Positions 36,579-43,536 of a DNA stretch of 64,000 bases are shown piece by piece (within the stretch, counting starts at the first letter, position 1; each line of letters begins with the position of its first letter). The stretch spans positions 62,001 to 126,000 of the forward strand of contig CAKTFJ010000006.1 in NCBI GenBank assembly GCA_934555825.1, written 5' to 3'. This DNA is from an uncultured Hyphomicrobium sp. (GTDB lineage: Bacteria; Pseudomonadota; Alphaproteobacteria; Rhizobiales; Hyphomicrobiaceae). Below the pieces are notes generated by a model, which saw only the letters and a list, made by a program, of their open reading frames with translations, ran no database searches and was not told the DNA's origin. The position numbers and the translations under genes were made by a program.

Positions 36579-36863
36579 TCAATCTGCGCGTCGGGCTTTG
36601 TGCACGAGGCCCTTTTCGCAGCCTGCACGGAACTCGGCGTTCGTGATCTTGCCGTCGCCGTTCGTATCGACGGCGGCAAAATCCGGTACGTACGGCTTGG
36701 CCTGATCCCGTCCGAGATCGCTACGGCCTGCTGCCAGATTCCAGATGGCCCGGCAGTCGTCGAGGCTGATTGTGCCGCTGCTCGCATCGTCATGATCGGA
36801 CGCATACGCAGCGGCGCCTCCGATCGCGAGGGCCAACGACACCAAAATGATCCGCGTCGTCAT
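36579..36863 (-). CDS. Exported EF-hand protein
   Basis: A 94-residue protein with a signal peptide (about 1-22, ending AYA-SD) and one clear calcium-binding EF-hand loop (DTNGDGKITNAEF). An upstream TISLDDCRAIW segment may be a degenerate partner hand. Probably a periplasmic calcium-binding protein. GGGAAGGTG precedes the ATG. Confidence 0.8.
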   Translation of the reverse strand: MTTRIILVSLALAIGGAAAYASDHDDASSGTISLDDCRAIWNLAAGRSDLGRDQAKPYVPDFAAVDTNGDGKITNAEFRAGCEKGLVHKARRAD

Positions 36864-37050
36864 CGAGCACCTTCCCGTAAGAAAACGCGCTGCAATTCAA
36901 GGAGCTATGGGCGCTGGCTGCAGCCTGCGGGGTTAGCTCCCATCATAAAGTGCCCGCGTGTGGCGAATATGCCTCATATTTGTGCAGTAGCCTCCGTGTA
37001 CGGCCGGAAGACGTCGAAGAACTGATCGGCCGCAACAAGGGGAGACTTCC

Positions 37051-37563
37051 ATGGACCTTATCACGGCACTTGCGGTCAGCATCGGCTTGCTTGGCGGTGT
37101 TGCGACCTACCTCTTCCTTTCGCCGTTCGGCTTCGGCCTGCAGATCTGGGCGGCTTTCATCGCCTGGGCCAGCTTCTACCACGCAGGCGGCGGCACAAGC
37201 GGCTTCACGTCGAGCGTTCTCGCAAACCTGTGGGGTGTGCTCTGGGGTGCGATTACGCTCATCGCAATCACGCAGACGGGGTACGGAAGCACGTTGGGGC
37301 TTCCCCTCTGGGCCGGCATATGCGTTGCGGTCGGCGTTGCACTCATGATCCTCGGCGCGAAGATCTCGCCGTTCTCGGCCATTCCGGCTCAGGTCTACGG
37401 CTTTGCCTCGACGGTCGCATTTACGTTGCTCACGAACACGGCGTTCGCCCTGACGCGTCCCGACCTGTCCAACCCGGCGATCGTCATCGCGCTGTCGATG
37501 ATTGTCGGCGCCGTATTCGGTCTCGTTTCGCAGAAACTCGCGGGCGCGCTCACGAAGTCCTGA
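37051..37563 (+). CDS. DUF1097-family membrane protein
   Basis: A 170-residue polytopic protein with five or six helices. The segments AAFIAWASFYHAGGGTSGF and the Gly-rich helices are typical of the DUF1097 family (YcdZ-like). Function unknown. AAGGGGAGACTTCC gives a clear ribosome-binding site and an intrinsic terminator follows. Confidence 0.88.
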   Translation: MDLITALAVSIGLLGGVATYLFLSPFGFGLQIWAAFIAWASFYHAGGGTSGFTSSVLANLWGVLWGAITLIAITQTGYGSTLGLPLWAGICVAVGVALMILGAKISPFSAIPAQVYGFASTVAFTLLTNTAFALTRPDLSNPAIVIALSMIVGAVFGLVSQKLAGALTKS

Positions 37564-37582
37564 GCTGATCCATCCGGAAGAG

Positions 37583-37618
37583 AAAGCGCGAGGGGCGTCA
37601 TGCCCTTCGCGCTTTTTT
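37583..37618 (+). terminator. Intrinsic terminator after the DUF1097 gene
   Basis: AAAGCGCGAGGGGC pairs with GCCCTTCGCGCTTT (one wobble) around a GTCA-T loop and is followed by six T residues. Confidence 0.9.
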
Positions 37619-37639
37619 CCCGCTGAAGAAGGAGGGGGC

Positions 37640-38200
37640 TCAAGGCCCGATGGGTTTGAACTCCGGCGCCTTGTCCGGAACCACCCACAAATGCACGTTT
37701 CTGCCGTCGACGATCTCCGTCCTGTCCGGCTTCCACTCGCCCATGCCGAAATTGTAGGAGAGAATGCGCGTGCCGGGCGCGAGTTTGAGCAACTCGGGAC
37801 GCAGCTTCAAGTTGATGGACGTGAGCAGAAAAAGCGTGATCACCGTCGCGTCGCCAAGCTCCGTCTCGAAAAGATCCTGCTCCTTGAACACGACTCTATC
37901 CGCGACGCCGGCTTCTTCCGCGTTCTCCGTGGCCTTCGAGACCAGTTCGGGATTGATGTCGACGCCTTCCGCGCGAATGCCATAGCGCTTGGCAGCCGTG
38001 ATTGGGATGCGCCCGTCTCCCGATCCGAGATCGATGAGCACGTCGCCCTCTTTGAGGTCCGCCATCTCCAGCATGACGTCGACGGCCGCTTGGGGAGTCG
38101 GAAAATAGAGCACTTCAGGCGGATGCGCGGTATTGGCCGCGGCACCCACCGCCAGTGTGCAAACGAGGGCGGCTGCTGCGATTTGAGATCGAAACGACAC
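37640..38200 (-). CDS. SAM-dependent methyltransferase with an export signal
   Basis: A 186-residue class I methyltransferase: VLIDLGSGDGRIPI (SAM-binding motif I, 57-64), then GVDINPE and VVFKEQDLFETELGDATVITLFLL. The first 22 residues (MSFRSQIAAAALVCTLAVGAAA) form a convincing signal peptide, unusual for an enzyme that needs cytosolic SAM. Such proteins occur in several proteobacteria, but a substrate is not established. It may stay membrane-tethered on the cytosolic side if the signal is uncleaved. It sits downstream of ychF on the same strand. Confidence 0.82.
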   Translation of the reverse strand: MSFRSQIAAAALVCTLAVGAAANTAHPPEVLYFPTPQAAVDVMLEMADLKEGDVLIDLGSGDGRIPITAAKRYGIRAEGVDINPELVSKATENAEEAGVADRVVFKEQDLFETELGDATVITLFLLTSINLKLRPELLKLAPGTRILSYNFGMGEWKPDRTEIVDGRNVHLWVVPDKAPEFKPIGP

Positions 38201-38238
38201 GCGACACTCCTTTGCGGCGGAGCACGAAGTCTAAGTGC

Positions 38239-39336
38239 CTAATTCGCGAAGCGGAAGTGGAGGACATCCCCGTCGGCGACGACATACTCCTTACCTTCAA
38301 GGCGCATTTTTCCCGCTTCCTTCGCGCCCGTCTCGCCGCCGAGCGTCACGTAGTCATCGTATCCGATGGTTTCAGCGCGAATGAAGCCCTTCTCGAAGTC
38401 GGTGTGAATGACGCCAGCCGCCTGCGGGGCCTTGGTCCCGCGCACGATGGTCCAGGCGCGCGCCTCTTTCGGGCCGACGGTGAAGTAGGTCACGAGGTCC
38501 AAGAGCCGGTAACCAGCGCGGATCAGGCGGTCGAGGCCCGGCTCCGCAAGCCCCATGGATTCGAGGAACTCCGCGCGATCCTCAGCAGGAAGGCCGGAAA
38601 ACTCGGATTCGATCTTGGCCGAGATCACGACGGAGGCCGCGCCCTCCGCCTGTGCGCGCTCTGCAACCTTCGCAGAATGTGCGTTGCCAGCAGCGGCGGA
38701 TGCTTCGTCCACGTTGCACACGTAGAGCACCGGCTTCGATGTGATGAGCTGGAACCCCGTGAAGATCGAGCGCTCCTCCGGCGTAATGTCGGCAAAGCGC
38801 GCGGGCCGGCCGTCGCGCAACGGCACGAGCGCCTTTTCCATCACGGCAAGCTGCGCCTTCGCGTCCTTGTCGCCGCCCTTGGCCTTCTTCTCGACCGTCG
38901 CGATCCGCCGTTCGAGACTCTCCATGTCGGAGAGCATTAGCTCGGTCTCTACCACTTCCGCGTCGGCCAACGGGTCGATGCGGTTCTCGACATGCGTGAT
39001 GTCGTCGTCTTCGAAGCAGCGCAGCACATAGGCGATGGCGTCCATCTCGCGGATGTGCGCCAGGAACTTGTTGCCGAGGCCTTCGCCCTTGGATGCGCCA
39101 CGCACAAGGCCTGCGATGTCGACGAAGGTGAGCCGCGTCGGAATGATGTCGCCGGATTTGGCAATCCCGGCGAGCTTGCGCAGACGCTCGTCAGGCACGC
39201 CCACTTCGCCCACGTTGGGCTCGATGGTGCAGAAAGGATAGTTTGCCGCTTCCGCAGCCGCCGTCGCCGTCAACGCGTTGAAGAGGGTGGACTTGCCGAC
39301 GTTCGGCAGGCCCACGATGCCGCATTTGAAACCCAT
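38239..39336 (-). CDS. ychF: Redox-regulated ribosome-associated ATPase YchF (OLA1)
   Basis: A 365-residue Obg-family protein: MGFKCGIVGLPNVGKST (G1), DIAGLVRGASKGEGLGNKFL (G3), a coiled-coil insertion (about 130-165) and the C-terminal TGS domain (DLVTYFTVGPKEARAW ... GDVLHFRFAN). YchF binds ribosomes and prefers ATP. The start at 39336 is the family start; AAGG lies upstream. In many alphaproteobacteria ychF lies near pth and rplY, as here. Confidence 0.97.
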   Translation of the reverse strand: MGFKCGIVGLPNVGKSTLFNALTATAAAEAANYPFCTIEPNVGEVGVPDERLRKLAGIAKSGDIIPTRLTFVDIAGLVRGASKGEGLGNKFLAHIREMDAIAYVLRCFEDDDITHVENRIDPLADAEVVETELMLSDMESLERRIATVEKKAKGGDKDAKAQLAVMEKALVPLRDGRPARFADITPEERSIFTGFQLITSKPVLYVCNVDEASAAAGNAHSAKVAERAQAEGAASVVISAKIESEFSGLPAEDRAEFLESMGLAEPGLDRLIRAGYRLLDLVTYFTVGPKEARAWTIVRGTKAPQAAGVIHTDFEKGFIRAETIGYDDYVTLGGETGAKEAGKMRLEGKEYVVADGDVLHFRFAN

Positions 39337-39519
39337 GGGAGAAAGCCTTCGTGATGGTCGCAGGCTCACGGGTGTGAGCTATTGGTCTGCGAGAGGCTCG
39401 TTGCCTCTTGGCGTCGAAATACCGTTGCCGGGCGATTACACCGGAGCGCGGTGCCGATCAATGCCGAACGGCGCCGCGGCGCGGCCTAACGCTACGAAAA
39501 CACCGCGATTTCCGAGCGG

Positions 39520-40341
39520 TCACCGGATCTTTTCAAGTTCGAACGCCGAATAATTAGCGGGCTTCGGCAGTCGGTCCTGGCCGCTCATGGCGTCCGAGAG
39601 CGCTTCCGCCAGGATGGTGCCTTCCTCCACGTCCTTCACCGCAATCACCATGAACGGGCGCTGCCAGTCGGTCGCATCCCGCCCGCGCCGGCTTCCCAGT
39701 TCGCGGAACTGCCCGAGGTTCAGGGCCGAAATCGGAATAGCGGTATCCGGCACAACCTCGGAAACGAAAGCGGCCGTGCTCTGCGCCCGGCGTCCGGCGC
39801 GGGCTTTTTCCGCAACCGCGCTGCCTTCCTGCGAAGCTGTGCCGACCGCGATGATCTCGCGCGCGCCGGCAAGACCGTCGCGCACCTCTTGGTCGAGCAC
39901 GTCGCGCGTGACTTCGGCACCTGAGATCACCCGGCCGTCGCGTTCGAGCTGGTCAGAGCTTCCGCGCACCCACAAATACTGGTTTTTGGCGACGACGACG
40001 TCGAACGTCGCGCGCCGGCCGAACGTGTCGTGTCCTTCGATCTCGAAGATCATGGTGCCGCGCGTTTGGCGTACGGGCTCGACGAGGGGCGCGACCTCGA
40101 CCGGCGTATAGGGTTCCGCATAGGGGTCGATGACGAGGTTGTGCGCCACAACCGCGGCCGTCGTTACGGCGGCAGTGGCGGTCAGTGCCGTCGCAACACC
40201 AGCATTGGTCTGGAAAAACGAGGCGAACCACGTGTACCAGTCCTGCCAGCTCCGAATGCGGTCGAACCATTTATAGGTTCGCCACGCACCGCCCGCGCGT
40301 CTGCGCCGCTTGTCCTTGGCGTCTTCCGTGTCGGCTGTCAT
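39520..40341 (-). CDS. Membrane-anchored protein of unknown function
   Basis: A 273-residue protein with a basic, Trp-rich N-terminus (GAWRTYKWFDRIRSWQDWYTWFASFF), one helix (about 46-66) and a soluble domain (GTMIFEIEGHDTFGRRATFDVVVAK, GAREIIAVGTASQEGS). The segment EIIAVGTASQEG resembles motifs of OmpA-like or caspase-like modules, but I cannot place it. It lies between ychF and pth on the same strand. Function unknown. Confidence 0.7.
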   Translation of the reverse strand: MTADTEDAKDKRRRRAGGAWRTYKWFDRIRSWQDWYTWFASFFQTNAGVATALTATAAVTTAAVVAHNLVIDPYAEPYTPVEVAPLVEPVRQTRGTMIFEIEGHDTFGRRATFDVVVAKNQYLWVRGSSDQLERDGRVISGAEVTRDVLDQEVRDGLAGAREIIAVGTASQEGSAVAEKARAGRRAQSTAAFVSEVVPDTAIPISALNLGQFRELGSRRGRDATDWQRPFMVIAVKDVEEGTILAEALSDAMSGQDRLPKPANYSAFELEKIR

Positions 40342-40405
40342 ACGGCGCCCCCCTCAGAACACTATAGGGGGTATAGCCCAAATTTTAATCGGAAACGAGC
40401 CGGGG

Positions 40406-41158
40406 CTATTCGCTGGGTTTGCGGCCCGCGAGCCACTTCTTGAGGTTTTCGGCAAGCGCATTCGCGCTTTTGCTCCCGCGTTCGCCGCGCGGATTTGCTC
40501 TCGGTTTCGCTGGCGGGGGCGGAGGGGGTTTATCCCCGTCGTCCTTACTGGCGTCTTTTCGCGTCTTGCTGTCTTTCCTTGGATCGGCAGGCTCGCCGAT
40601 CTCGCGCGCGACGTCGGTAAGAAAACGAGATTGGTCGTCGCGCACGAGGCGGGACGCAGCCTTTGCAATGGCCCCGAGCAGAGTCTCCAGCCACTCGTGC
40701 TCCACCTTCGCAAAGTCCGACAGCACCCAACGGGCAACGAGTTCGCGCGCTCCGGGATGTCCGACGCCGATCCGCACGCGCACATAGTCGTTGCCGATGT
40801 GGGCGGACATCGACCTGAGCCCGTTGTGGCCCGCGTTGCCGCCGCCTGTCTTGATTTTGAGCTTTCCGGGCGCGAGGTCGATCTCGTCATAGAAGACGAC
40901 GATGTCCTTTTCGGCGATCTTGAGAAAGCGCGCGGCTTCGCCCACGGAACGGCCGCTCTCGTTCATGTAGGTCTGCGGCTTGAGCAGCAGCACCTTCTCG
41001 CCGCCGATCTCACCGTCGGCTGCGAGGCCTTGAAACTTGCGCTTCCAGGGGCCGAAGGCATGCGCGTCCGCAATGGCGTCCACGGCCATGAAGCCGACGT
41101 TATGCCGGTTGCGGGCGTATTCGCTGCCGGGATTTCCGAGGCCGACGAAAAGCTTCAT
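40406..41158 (-). CDS. pth: Peptidyl-tRNA hydrolase
   Basis: Recycles tRNA from peptidyl-tRNA released by stalled ribosomes. [20 protein letters not shown] contains the catalytic His (about 19); [10 protein letters not shown] and [17 protein letters not shown] carry the other active-site residues. The enzyme core ends near residue 190; a Lys/Pro-rich tail of about 60 residues (PPPPPPAKP...) follows, longer than in E. coli. It is the second gene of an rplY-pth operon, with a terminator-like hairpin between the two. Confidence 0.97.
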   Translation of the reverse strand: MKLFVGLGNPGSEYARNRHNVGFMAVDAIADAHAFGPWKRKFQGLAADGEIGGEKVLLLKPQTYMNESGRSVGEAARFLKIAEKDIVVFYDEIDLAPGKLKIKTGGGNAGHNGLRSMSAHIGNDYVRVRIGVGHPGARELVARWVLSDFAKVEHEWLETLLGAIAKAASRLVRDDQSRFLTDVAREIGEPADPRKDSKTRKDASKDDGDKPPPPPPAKPRANPRGERGSKSANALAENLKKWLAGRKPSE

Positions 41159-41173
41159 GGAAGGGCCTCAAAC

Positions 41174-41203
41174 AAAAAGGCCGGCACCCGTGGAGGTGCC
41201 GGC
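41174..41203 (-). terminator. Terminator-like hairpin between rplY and pth
   Basis: On the minus strand GCCGGCACC pairs with GGTGCCGGC and CTTTTTG follows, 16 bases before the pth start. It would lower pth expression relative to rplY. Confidence 0.8.
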
Positions 41204-41221
41204 GCTCTCAGTGCGTGTGGC

Positions 41222-41926
41222 TTACTTCTTGGCGGGCGCAGCTTTTGCGCCGGCAGCCGGAGCGGCCTTGCCGCCTGCAGCAGGTGCCTTGCCGCCAGCG
41301 GCAGCCTTGGCATCGCCAGCCGCTGCCGCGCCTTCGGTGGCCGAGGCGCTTTCGTCTTCCTTCTTGGCGCCGGCGACCGTCGCAACTGTGAAGTCGCGAT
41401 CCTGGATCACGGGGCTGACACCTTCCGGCATCGCAACCGACGAGATGTGGATCGAGCGGCCGATATCGAACCCGTCGAGATTGATCTCGAACTGCGCGGG
41501 AATGCGATCGTAGGGGCAGAACACCTCGATCTCGTGGCGCACGATGTTGAGCACGCCGCCGCGCTTGAGGCCCGGCGAAAGCGCATGGTTCGTGAAGTGC
41601 ACGGGCACCGCGACGCGAATGATGCCGTCCTTGGCGATGCGCAGGAAATCGACGTGGATCGGGTGATCCTTCACCGGGTCAACTTGCACGTCACGCGGAA
41701 TGACGAGGATCTCTTTGCTGTCGACGGTGATCTTGATCACGGTCGAGGTGAAATGACCCTTGATGTACTGCTTCCACAGATCGTTGCCGTTGATGGCGAT
41801 GGTCTCGGGGGGCTCCCCGGAACCATAGATGACTGCGGGAACGTTCCCGTCCCGGCGAGCTTGGCGTGCGGCCCCCTTGCCTGCACGCGGGCGCGCCGTG
41901 GCCTTGAACTCGATGGTCTCTGCCAT
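41222..41926 (-). CDS. rplY: Ribosomal protein bL25 (Ctc/TL5 form)
   Basis: Binds 5S rRNA in the large ribosomal subunit. The 234-residue protein is the long, two-domain CTC type: N-terminal L25 domain (RPRAGKGAARQARRDGNVPAVIYG) and C-terminal beta domain (to about 190). An Ala/Lys/Gly low-complexity tail of about 45 residues follows. TTGGAG precedes the ATG. A candidate attenuator lies in the leader. Confidence 0.97.
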   Translation of the reverse strand: MAETIEFKATARPRAGKGAARQARRDGNVPAVIYGSGEPPETIAINGNDLWKQYIKGHFTSTVIKITVDSKEILVIPRDVQVDPVKDHPIHVDFLRIAKDGIIRVAVPVHFTNHALSPGLKRGGVLNIVRHEIEVFCPYDRIPAQFEINLDGFDIGRSIHISSVAMPEGVSPVIQDRDFTVATVAGAKKEDESASATEGAAAAGDAKAAAGGKAPAAGGKAAPAAGAKAAPAKK

Positions 41927-41942
41927 GGCATTTTCTCCAATG

Positions 41943-41989
41943 AAAAAAGGGCCTTAGGAGGCCCATGTCACTGCCGTCGGCCTCCAAGG
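41943..41989 (-). promoter_or_regulatory. Candidate transcription attenuator in the rplY leader
   Basis: Minus-strand order: CCTTGGAGGCC (41979-41989), then GGGCC-TCCTAA-GGCCC and a T6 run (41943-41964), ending 17 bases before the rplY ATG. The hairpin with T-run is an intrinsic terminator upstream of the coding region. CCTTGGAGGCC can instead pair with GGCCTCC(T)AAGG, which breaks the terminator. The two structures are mutually exclusive. Confidence 0.6.
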
Positions 41990-42279
41990 GTGCCGGGCAG
42001 GTCTCACGCGGTTGCTTGAGATCGGCGGTTTATAGCCGTGGCGGCCGGGCTTGGCAATCGCAGTTCCGCCGCGAGCCATGGCCGTAAAATGTGCCAAACC
42101 GTAGAGAAAAGGCTGAAAAACAGGTGGCTCGGCCTGCGCTTGCAGCAGTCACCCGGGCGAGCCTCGTACTCTCCGCGGCCTTTCTATGGGCCAATCGTTG
42201 CTTCAATCCGTATTCGAGGCCACATAGGAAGGGCCCTAGGCTAAGGTCTGCGAGACCTTTTACGATTCCCGAGAATGCG
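41990..42279. other. Divergent promoter region between rplY and zur
   Basis: The rest of the 353-base gap between the divergent rplY and zur genes. Apart from the attenuator it shows no gene, no clear operator and no Zur-type palindrome. A reading frame from 42091 runs into zur but is Arg/Ala-rich and lacks a ribosome-binding site. Confidence 0.5.
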
Positions 42280-42693
42280 ATGACCCGTAAAACTGGCAAG
42301 CGCCGTCCGGCGCAGGAGCATGACAATCTGATCTTCGCGGCGCTCCGCGAGACGGCCCGCCCGGTCTCGGCCTACGAGATCATCGACCATCTTCGGGACC
42401 GGGCTTCCCTCGCACCGCAGACTGTCTATCGCTCGCTGGACCGCCTGATCGCCTCGGGCTCCGCGCACCGTCTCGAGTCGCTCAATGCTTTCGTCGCCTG
42501 CTGCCATTCGTCCGAGCATGAGGGCGCAGCGGTGTTCGCCATCTGCGAGGAGTGCGGTACCGTCTCCGAGTTCACCGAGCCGCGCGCGGTTGAGGCGCTG
42601 GCCGCATGGGCCAAGCGCGCCAAATACTCCGTTCGTGCCATGACGCTGGAATTGCGTGGGCGCTGCGCGGCCTGCTCGGCCAAGGCCTCCTGA
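42280..42693 (+). CDS. zur: Fur-family transcriptional regulator, Zur type
   Basis: A 137-residue Fur-family repressor with a winged-helix N-terminus (ALRETARPVSAYEIIDHLRDRASLAPQTVYRSLDRL). It has two CxxC pairs (89/92 CEEC, 129/132 CAAC) for structural zinc and a CCHSSEH sensory segment. The sequence fits Zur better than Fur or Irr. It is the natural candidate to bind the two palindromes at 3.3 and 5.9 kb. GAGA lies before the ATG. Confidence 0.85.
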   Translation: MTRKTGKRRPAQEHDNLIFAALRETARPVSAYEIIDHLRDRASLAPQTVYRSLDRLIASGSAHRLESLNAFVACCHSSEHEGAAVFAICEECGTVSEFTEPRAVEALAAWAKRAKYSVRAMTLELRGRCAACSAKAS

Positions 42694-42707
42694 TCCGCAA
42701 GCGTAAC

Positions 42708-42742
42708 AAAAAAGGCGCGTGGCCGAATGCTGGACACGCGCC
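42708..42742 (-). terminator. Intrinsic terminator after speD (may act on both strands)
   Basis: A GGCGCGTG/CACGCGCC stem. On the minus strand it is followed by TTTTTTG. It lies between the convergent zur and speD genes. Confidence 0.85.
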
Positions 42743-42770
42743 CCTGTCTATCTGCAAGCCGGTGAACGGA

Positions 42771-43292
42771 TCAGGCAGCCCGTGCCTTGCGCGCCGGAGT
42801 GGCGGATCGCGACTTCGACGTCTTGCCGCGCCGATGCGTCCTCACCACGACCTCGCCCGCCTCGAAGGCGTCCTTGAGCACGGAGACGGTGCGTGCGGGA
42901 TCGGCGCTTCCGCTCATGAACACGTCGAGCGCAGCGTAGCCCTCGGTGGGCCAGCTATGGATCGAGATGTGGCTCTCGGCCAGCACGGCAACGCCTGTGA
43001 TGCCGCCCGTAGGCTCAAGCGGTTGAAGATGAAGATGGAGTAGCGTCGCGCCTGCGGCTTCCACGCAGCGCTTCAGAGTCCGTTCGACATGCGCGACATC
43101 GTCGAGCCGCTTGCCGCCGTATAGGTCAACAAGCAAATGCTTGCCGCCAGCAGGGGCAGTCCCTCGATCCTCACCAGTGCCCTTCATAACGGTGCGCGAC
43201 ACGCGCGCGGGCACACGAATTTCTTCCTTTTGGGCGGGGCTTGAACGAGTCAAGTCCATCCCCAATTGGAAGAGGGTGTCATTAAAGGCCAT
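42771..43292 (-). CDS. speD: S-adenosylmethionine decarboxylase proenzyme (pyruvoyl type)
   Basis: Makes decarboxylated SAM, the aminopropyl donor for spermidine. The 173-residue proenzyme contains the self-cleavage site AESHISIHSWP; cutting between Glu106 and Ser107 would create the pyruvoyl group. It has an N-terminal extension of about 45 residues and a basic Arg/Lys tail compared with the compact bacterial form (about 125). GGGGAGG precedes the ATG at 43292. The methylthioadenosine by-product connects it to mtnA at 49.9 kb. Confidence 0.93.
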   Translation of the reverse strand: MAFNDTLFQLGMDLTRSSPAQKEEIRVPARVSRTVMKGTGEDRGTAPAGGKHLLVDLYGGKRLDDVAHVERTLKRCVEAAGATLLHLHLQPLEPTGGITGVAVLAESHISIHSWPTEGYAALDVFMSGSADPARTVSVLKDAFEAGEVVVRTHRRGKTSKSRSATPARKARAA

Positions 43293-43536
43293 ATGACCCT
43301 CCCCAACCAGCAGATAGATGTGACCCGTCCGCTCCTTACCTGGGGGTTTGGGGATCTTGTCCTTGACCTTAAGGGCAGGTGGTCGAACGGAGACAGCTGA
43401 TATGAGGCAACAGCCCCCCTCCCGCAAGTAGAAAGTGTCCCCACGACTTCAAAAAATGAGGGCCGTGTTGTCGCGGCGTTTGAGCTTGAGGTCATAGGCT
43501 TCTGGCAACGCTCCAGAAGCGCATTTTCTGGCCCTG
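43293..43536 (-). other. speD leader region
   Basis: 244 bases upstream of speD hold no recognised gene. A CTTCTGG/CCAGAAG stem (43499-43519) lies just after the asmA-like stop, and C- and G-rich tracts lie in the speD leader. No known polyamine riboswitch is recognised. Confidence 0.35.
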
